Assembly: GCF_900100545.1 (NCBI RefSeq)
Contig: NZ_FNDP01000011.1
Coordinates: forward strand, 1 to 64,000
Source: Pseudobutyrivibrio sp. 49
Lineage (GTDB): Bacteria; Bacillota; Clostridia; Lachnospirales; Lachnospiraceae
Direction: 5' to 3'
DNA: 64,000 bases
Within the stretch, counting starts at the first letter, position 1. Every line of letters begins with the position of its first letter. This document shows, in pieces, positions 59,025 through 64,000 of this stretch. The notes beneath the pieces were generated by a model. The model did no database searches and was not told where the DNA came from. It saw only the letters and a program-made list of their open reading frames with translations. The translations under genes were made by a program, and so were the position numbers.

Positions 59025-59819
59025 ATGATTAAACTTATTGCAACAGATGTAGACGGAACCTTAGTAAAGGATGCGTCTCCTGATATTTATCCAGAGATTA
59101 TCGAGATGGTAAAGGAGCTCAGAAAAAGAGATATTATTGTTTGTATTGCCAGTGGCAGACAGTATTCCAGCATTGAAAAATTATTCAAGGAAGTTAAGGA
59201 TGATTTGATTTTCATTGCTGATAATGGTGCTCATGTTAAGTGCCGCGGCAAGGATTTAAATATCGTAAATATGAATCCAGAATATCTTGATGAGCTTATA
59301 AAAGAGCTTAGAACTTTTGAAGACTGTGAGATGATTTGCGAGGGACCAGGAATTACTTATATCGAGTCAGAAAATCCAGAGTTCATTAATTTCATCGAGA
59401 CACAGTATAAGTGTGACTACAAGCAGGTAGATGACGTTTTGACAGAAGGTTCAAATATTATCAAAGCCTCTATTTTCAAAAGACCATCTATCAGATCAAT
59501 CGGTGATGAGATTCTTATTCCAGAGTGGAAGGATCGCCTGAAGGTCACTATGGCTGGTGAAGACTGGGTAGATTTTATGGATAAGTCTGTGGATAAGGGA
59601 AATGCTCTTAAGTTTATCCAGAAGTTTTATGGTATTTCACCAGATGAAACTATGGTATTTGGTGACAACAATAATGATATTGGTATGCTTAAGTGCGCTA
59701 CAGAAAGCTATGCTGTTGAGACAGCACCTGACGTGGTTAAGGATGTTGCAAATCACATTTGTCCTTCATGGAAAGAAAAGGGAGTATACCAGGTATTAGC
59801 TGCTAATTTTTCGGAATAG
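59025..59819 (+). CDS. HAD-superfamily phosphatase (Cof type)
   Basis: A 264-residue IIB-type HAD hydrolase. Motif I DVDGTLVK (about 7-14) with nucleophile Asp, motif II IASGRQ (about 41), motif III Lys in KGNALK (about 191), motif IV FGDNNNDIGML (about 211-221). Cof-type enzymes dephosphorylate sugar phosphates, FMN or PLP; substrate unknown. The metallophosphoesterase gene follows after 25 nt. Confidence 0.92.
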   Translation: MIKLIATDVDGTLVKDASPDIYPEIIEMVKELRKRDIIVCIASGRQYSSIEKLFKEVKDDLIFIADNGAHVKCRGKDLNIVNMNPEYLDELIKELRTFEDCEMICEGPGITYIESENPEFINFIETQYKCDYKQVDDVLTEGSNIIKASIFKRPSIRSIGDEILIPEWKDRLKVTMAGEDWVDFMDKSVDKGNALKFIQKFYGISPDETMVFGDNNNDIGMLKCATESYAVETAPDVVKDVANHICPSWKEKGVYQVLAANFSE

Positions 59820-59844
59820 TTATCGTATATACGGAGAGATAGTC

Positions 59845-60591
59845 ATGAGTTTGTTTGCTATCGGAGATTTACATTTACATTTTCAGTCAGAACTGAAAGC
59901 CAGAAATCAAATTGAAGATAAGATATGGCAGAATCACGAGGTGATTTTCCAAGAAAACTGCCTTAAGGCAATGAAACCAGATGACACCCTTGTACTTGTT
60001 GGTGATCACAGCTGGGGCAAGAATCTGGATGAATGTCAGATGGATTTGGAATATATCGAGAATCTTCCAGGAAGAAAAATTTTACTTCGCGGAAATCACG
60101 ACATGTTTTGGGATGCCAAGAAAACTAATAAGTTAAATGAAATGTTTAAGGGCAGACTGGAATTTTTGCAGAACAATTATTTCACTTATGAAGATTATGC
60201 TCTGGTGGGCACAAAGGGCTACACTTTTGAAGGACCATTTTATGTGGATAGCTATGGAAATATTCAGGGCTGGGATGAAAAGGAAGCTGAGCATGCTGAG
60301 AAGCTAGTTAAGAGAGAGTCAGAAAGATTAGTGGCTTCTTTCGAGGCAGCAAAGGCAGATGGATACAAGAAATTCATTATGTTTTTACATTATCCACCTA
60401 CCAACATTATACAGACAAACAGCATCTTCACTAAGCTTGCTGAGCAGTATGGTGTATCGCAGGTGATTTATGGACATTGTCATGGCGAAACCAGATTCCA
60501 CGACAGTATCACGGGAAAGAAAAGAAGAATCAGATATTCACTTGTGTCCGGTGACGCTTTGAGATGGAAGCCACTTAAGGTTTTGGACTAG
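59845..60591 (+). CDS. Metallophosphoesterase
   Basis: A 248-residue calcineurin-like phosphoesterase with all metal motifs: GDLHLHF (about 7-13), VGDHSWGK (about 52, GDxxD-type), LRGNHDMFW (about 77), MFLHYPP (about 179) and GHCHGE (about 212). Cytoplasmic. Probably co-transcribed with the HAD gene. Gap 60592-60753 holds nothing I can identify. Confidence 0.9.
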   Translation: MSLFAIGDLHLHFQSELKARNQIEDKIWQNHEVIFQENCLKAMKPDDTLVLVGDHSWGKNLDECQMDLEYIENLPGRKILLRGNHDMFWDAKKTNKLNEMFKGRLEFLQNNYFTYEDYALVGTKGYTFEGPFYVDSYGNIQGWDEKEAEHAEKLVKRESERLVASFEAAKADGYKKFIMFLHYPPTNIIQTNSIFTKLAEQYGVSQVIYGHCHGETRFHDSITGKKRRIRYSLVSGDALRWKPLKVLD

Positions 60592-60753
60592 CCCATACAG
60601 CTAGTCTATATATGCAATTCAATAAAAGCAAATGCAAATGGAGTAGATTGGCACAGCAAATCCAGTTCCAATATCTCAGTTCAGCGGAATCTATGCAAAG
60701 AATTTGCCTGTTTGGCCAATTGTGGCTGCAACGTATTCGTTAACTAATTGATA

Positions 60754-61512
60754 TTAATATCTCTGTATTTCAGATAAATCCAGTATTAAATCATCGTAGA
60801 TTCCAACTGGAACTGGCTCAGAAAAGCCATAGATTTTAACTTCCATATTTTCAGAATCATCAAGGTGCGAGTACACAGTTACTCGCTCTTGTTTTCTGTC
60901 GATAATCCAATATTCCCTAACACCTGCATTCTGATATTTTCCAAGCTTAACTATGTAGTCTTTGGTCTTTGAACTAGGAGAGACAACCTCAAGAACCCAG
61001 TCTGGTGCACCATAAATAACCCTGTCTTTTACTTTATCAGGGTCACAGACTATAACTACATCTGGCTCCACAACAGTTTTGTCATCCTTGTCTAGCTGGA
61101 CTCCAACTGGCGCGATTAGAGGCAGGCAATTTCCACCTTTTTCTCTGACATATTTAATGGCTTCAAAATAGACAAGACCTGCTACACGCTGGTGCCAAAT
61201 AGTTGGCTCAGCCATATCATAGAAAACACCATCAATAAGCTCAGCCCTTCTATCATCGGGAAGGTTTAGCCAATCTTCTACAGTATTATATTTTTTCTTT
61301 GCAAAGACACTTAAATCCAATGCACCGGATTCATCATTTATAAAATCCCTAATGGCATTTTCGATGGCCAATAGTTTATCTGCACGAGGTCGTTTTGTGG
61401 CACCGCTGAAAATCTTAGTAATAGTACTATATGAGACGCCTGAAAGCTCGGAAAGCTTTTCATTTGTAATTTGTTTTTCTTCCTTTAATTTTTTTAATTC
61501 TAAAATTTCCAT
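60754..61512 (-). CDS. XRE-type HTH fused to Uma2-family nuclease domain
   Basis: A 252-residue protein. Residues 1-62 are an XRE-like HTH (NEKLSELSGVSYSTITKIFSG). Residues about 78-250 are a Uma2/DUF820 PD-(D/E)xK-type domain: ELIDGVFYDM, VVEPDVVIVCD, WVLEVVSPSS and KLGKYQNAGVREYWIID, so the D-ExV-K core is present. Uma2 domains are nuclease-like but activity is seldom shown. The fusion suggests a DNA-targeted or toxin-like regulator. The start at 61512 is uncertain (weak RBS); an in-frame ATG lies at 61554. Confidence 0.8.
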   Translation of the reverse strand: MEILELKKLKEEKQITNEKLSELSGVSYSTITKIFSGATKRPRADKLLAIENAIRDFINDESGALDLSVFAKKKYNTVEDWLNLPDDRRAELIDGVFYDMAEPTIWHQRVAGLVYFEAIKYVREKGGNCLPLIAPVGVQLDKDDKTVVEPDVVIVCDPDKVKDRVIYGAPDWVLEVVSPSSKTKDYIVKLGKYQNAGVREYWIIDRKQERVTVYSHLDDSENMEVKIYGFSEPVPVGIYDDLILDLSEIQRY

Positions 61513-61663
61513 ATATTTCCAAACGCCTTTCCATTTCTTTCTTGATTTTACCATCTGAATTTTGCTATGTCAATAAATCGTATAATCATATACAATATAA
61601 GTCATTAGTGTAAAATCGAAATAGGTAAGATATAAGAGAGTAAATGAAAAATGGAGAAATGCT

Positions 61664-62485
61664 ATGAATAAAGAAGAAAAAAATGGTGTCACTTATATGA
61701 CATTTAATTCACTTAAAAATGCTGGAGTTAAACATGCATTTTCTACTAGGCTAGGAGGTGTAAGCAAGGGCGTTTTTGAATCCCTTAACCTGCACACTAA
61801 CAGTGAAGATAATGTTGATAATATACATGAGAATTATAAGATAATGTGCAAAGCAATTGATATGAATTATGATCGCATGTGTTTTTCAATGCAGACTCAT
61901 ACAGCAAATGTAATTGTGGTAGATGAAAAGGATGCAGGCAATGGAATTACAAAGCCTCTTCCATATAAGGATGTGGATGGAATTGTCACCAATGTTAAGG
62001 ACATGCCATTAGTTACAGCCCATGCGGATTGCGTACCGCTGTTTTTTTATGACCCAGTTAAGCAGGTTGTGGGGCTGTCACATTCTGGCTGGAAAGGAAC
62101 CGTTGGAAAAATCGGTAAAGTCACTGTAGAAAAAATGACAGAAGCTTTTGGCTCAAAGCCAGAGGATATCTTGTGCGGAATTGGACCAAGCATATGCAAA
62201 AACTGCTATGAAGTTAGTGCTGATGTGGCAGAGGCAATTGTTGGTGCATTTGGAGAAGCTCACAAGCCACAAATTCTTAGTAAGTCTTTATTTAATCCAA
62301 CAGACAATAATAAATACATGCTTGATTTATGGGTAGCTTGCAAAATCGCACTTTTAGAGGCAGGTGTTATAGAGGAGCACATAGAAGTTACCGATTATTG
62401 CACCAGATGTCATCCAGATTTATTCTTTTCACACAGAGTGATGGGAGCAAACCGTGGAGGACAAGCAGCTTTTATTTCGTTGTAA
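61664..62485 (+). CDS. pgeF: Peptidoglycan editing factor PgeF (YfiH-type)
   Basis: A 273-residue YfiH/laccase-domain protein. Motifs: HAFSTRLGGVS near the start, QTHTANVIVVD (about 82), TAHADCVPLFF (about 125), LSHSGWKGT (about 142) and CTRCHPDLFFSHR near the end, giving the Cys/His metal site. Members act on nucleosides and correct misincorporated amino acids in peptidoglycan precursors. GGAGAAATGC precedes the ATG. Confidence 0.92.
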   Translation: MNKEEKNGVTYMTFNSLKNAGVKHAFSTRLGGVSKGVFESLNLHTNSEDNVDNIHENYKIMCKAIDMNYDRMCFSMQTHTANVIVVDEKDAGNGITKPLPYKDVDGIVTNVKDMPLVTAHADCVPLFFYDPVKQVVGLSHSGWKGTVGKIGKVTVEKMTEAFGSKPEDILCGIGPSICKNCYEVSADVAEAIVGAFGEAHKPQILSKSLFNPTDNNKYMLDLWVACKIALLEAGVIEEHIEVTDYCTRCHPDLFFSHRVMGANRGGQAAFISL

Positions 62486-62515
62486 CTTTAATAATTTTTT
62501 TGGAGAATATTAATT

Positions 62516-63343
62516 ATGAAAAAAGTTATTTTTATAGATGTTGATGGTACTTTGGTAGACTATGAAAATAATCTGCCAGAGAGTGCTGTTTCTGCCATAA
62601 GGAAAGCTAGAGAGAATGGGCACAAGGTATATATCTGCACAGGAAGAAGTGAGGCAGAGGTATATCAGAATATTTGGGATATTGGATTAGATGGAATGAT
62701 TGGCGGAAATGGTTCCTATGTCAAAGATGGAAGCACAGTAGTTATGCATCAGCTGATAACAGCAGAACAGTGTAAACATATTGTTGACTGGTGTAATTCA
62801 AGAAATTTGGATTTTTATCTTGAAAGTAATAACGGACTTTTTGGCAGTGAGCATTTTGAAGAGAATTCCTTGCCAGTTTTACAGGAGTATTCATCACGTA
62901 AAGGAAGAGGTACAAACATAACTGTCCGTCAGATTTTTCCAGATATGATTTTTGATGGCGAGTTGTATCGCGGGGATGTAAATAAAGTATCTTTTGTTCT
63001 AAATAGTTATCAGGATCATTTAGATTCAATTGAAGAATTCCCTGATTTGACTGCAGGCACCTGGGGCGGTGCAGGTGAGAAAGCACTCTTTGGAGATTTA
63101 GGTGTAAAAGGAATATCTAAAAAGCACGCGGTAGATGTTTTGTTGGAGCATCTTGGTGTATCAAAAGAAGATACCATAGCCTTTGGCGATGCTAAGGTTG
63201 ACATTCCAATGTTTGAGGCTTGCGGTTATTCTGTAGCCATGGGCTCAGGCGGAGAGGAATGTAAAGATGCCGCAGATTATATTACAGATGACGTGGATAA
63301 GGATGGATTGTATAAAGCCTTTGAATATTTGGGACTGATATAA
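62516..63343 (+). CDS. HAD-superfamily phosphatase (Cof type), second
   Basis: A 275-residue HAD IIB hydrolase: motif I DVDGTLVDYE (about 7-16), motif II ICTGRSE (about 40), motif III Lys in GISKKHAVD (about 199-207), motif IV FGDAKVDIPMFE (about 220-231). It follows pgeF after 30 nt with GGAG before the ATG. It differs from the HAD protein at 59025. Confidence 0.92.
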   Translation: MKKVIFIDVDGTLVDYENNLPESAVSAIRKARENGHKVYICTGRSEAEVYQNIWDIGLDGMIGGNGSYVKDGSTVVMHQLITAEQCKHIVDWCNSRNLDFYLESNNGLFGSEHFEENSLPVLQEYSSRKGRGTNITVRQIFPDMIFDGELYRGDVNKVSFVLNSYQDHLDSIEEFPDLTAGTWGGAGEKALFGDLGVKGISKKHAVDVLLEHLGVSKEDTIAFGDAKVDIPMFEACGYSVAMGSGGEECKDAADYITDDVDKDGLYKAFEYLGLI

Positions 63344-63358
63344 ATCGGGGAGGTAACT

Positions 63359-64000
63359 ATGCACTTTGTGGATGCAAAAGGAATATTAACAAATAGTGGT
63401 GGACACTGCGGTATGAATATTTACCGTGGCTGTTCTCATGGTTGTATATATTGTGATAGTAGAAGCAAGTGCTATCAGTTTACTCATCCTTTTGAGGATA
63501 TTGAGGTGAAGCAGAATGCACCTGAGCTTTTGGAGAAGGCACTAAAATCTAAAAGGCAAAAGTGCATGATAGGTACAGGCTCCATGTCAGATCCATATAT
63601 GCACTGCGAGAAAGAACTGGAGCTGACAAAACGATGCCTGGATGTGATTCGTAAATACGAATTCGGAGTCACCATAATTACTAAGTCAGATTTAATTCTA
63701 AGAGATATAGATTTATTGGATGAAATAAATCAAACGGCGAAGTGTGTAGTTCAGATGACACTCACTACCTATGATGATGACCTATGCAAAATTCTTGAAC
63801 CAAATGTTTGCAACACAAAACGCAGAATAGAAGTTCTGGAGGAAATGCAGAAGCGTGGAATTCCTACAGTTGTATGGCTTACTCCTATATTGCCATTTAT
63901 AAATGATACTGAAGAAAACATCTCAGCTATCTTACAAGAATGTGCTCGAGTTGGAGTAAAGGGAATTATAGATTTTGGAATGGGACTTACTCTTAGAGAA
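63359..64000 (+). CDS. Radical SAM protein (SPL-like), cut by window end
   Basis: 214 codons are visible and open to the window edge. RGCSHGCIYCDSR (about 24-36) carries the CxxxCxxC cluster motif, and MIGTGSMSDPYMHCE is typical of the spore-photoproduct-lyase-like group of radical SAM proteins. GGGGAGG precedes the ATG. The role is unknown; many relatives are annotated as DNA-repair-like without evidence. Confidence 0.88.
   Translation, partial: MHFVDAKGILTNSGGHCGMNIYRGCSHGCIYCDSRSKCYQFTHPFEDIEVKQNAPELLEKALKSKRQKCMIGTGSMSDPYMHCEKELELTKRCLDVIRKYEFGVTIITKSDLILRDIDLLDEINQTAKCVVQMTLTTYDDDLCKILEPNVCNTKRRIEVLEEMQKRGIPTVVWLTPILPFINDTEENISAILQECARVGVKGIIDFGMGLTLRE

Noticed and set aside
60592-60753. 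A gene between the metallophosphoesterase and the Uma2 protein
   Set aside because: No frame has both a start with RBS and a recognisable product; left as intergenic.

Overview
The window looks like a chromosomal segment of a strictly anaerobic, low-GC Firmicute, most likely Lachnospiraceae of the Butyrivibrio/Pseudobutyrivibrio type. The support is AT-rich coding sequence with GGAGG-type ribosome binding sites, a desulfoferrodoxin (superoxide reductase), a clustered FeoA-FeoA-FeoB iron(II) system, a C_GCAxxG_C_C protein, and DUF815 and DUF853 ATPases. No rRNA, CRISPR array, transposase or integrase was found. The genus is inferred from protein families, not from a marker gene.

Region 1 (1-16.5 kb) is an accessory zone. 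Small gene sets (hydrolases, AraC/DUF1349/MFS, flavin reductase, MATE, DinB-DUF3795, WYL regulator) are separated by repeated intergenic elements. Four same-strand copies of a structured element of about 150-190 nt (1444, 4560, 5693, 9021) share two invariant sequence blocks, show compensatory changes in stems, and mostly end in unrelated intrinsic terminators. A repeat of about 150 bp carrying a consensus promoter occurs at 353 and 11167. The zone is rich in broken genes: internally deleted GyrI-like, frameshifted GNAT-YoaP, deleted glyoxalase-type, and TauE/SafE, GNAT and hydrolase fragments.

Region 2 (16.5-36.4 kb) holds housekeeping and envelope genes: superoxide reductase, DUF815 ATPase, an EAL phosphodiesterase, MgtC-like, DUF853 ATPase. 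Next comes a tight operon encoding a transglutaminase-like protein, an Asp/Glu-type racemase, an amino-acid adenylating enzyme, a carrier protein, an MBOAT acyltransferase, an SGNH-like protein and D-aminoacyl-tRNA deacylase. It resembles dltABCD, but a racemase and dtd are built in, and it may decorate a surface polymer with a D-amino acid other than alanine. A second MBOAT/SGNH pair and a carboxylesterase follow, bracketed by two identical tRNA-Leu(AAG) genes in inverted orientation.

Region 3 (36.4-59 kb) is built around redox and iron. An HxlR regulator is divergent from a ferredoxin/NapH-like/C_GCAxxG_C_C operon, with a perfect palindrome between them. Then come an ABC/FtsX exporter, a two-subunit fused ABC transporter, a 1442-residue flavinylation-motif surface protein, the feo operon with a DtxR-family repressor, two alpha/beta hydrolases, a methyltransferase, small membrane proteins and another secreted protein. 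A 16-bp inverted repeat GTTAG-N6-CTAAC occurs upstream of these units at nine places (five exact, four with one mismatch). In two cases it overlaps the spacer or -10 of a good promoter, suggesting one regulon, probably controlled by the DtxR-family protein encoded in the middle of it.

Region 4 (59-64 kb) has ordinary scattered genes: two HAD phosphatases, a metallophosphoesterase, an XRE-Uma2 fusion, PgeF, and a radical SAM protein cut by the window end.
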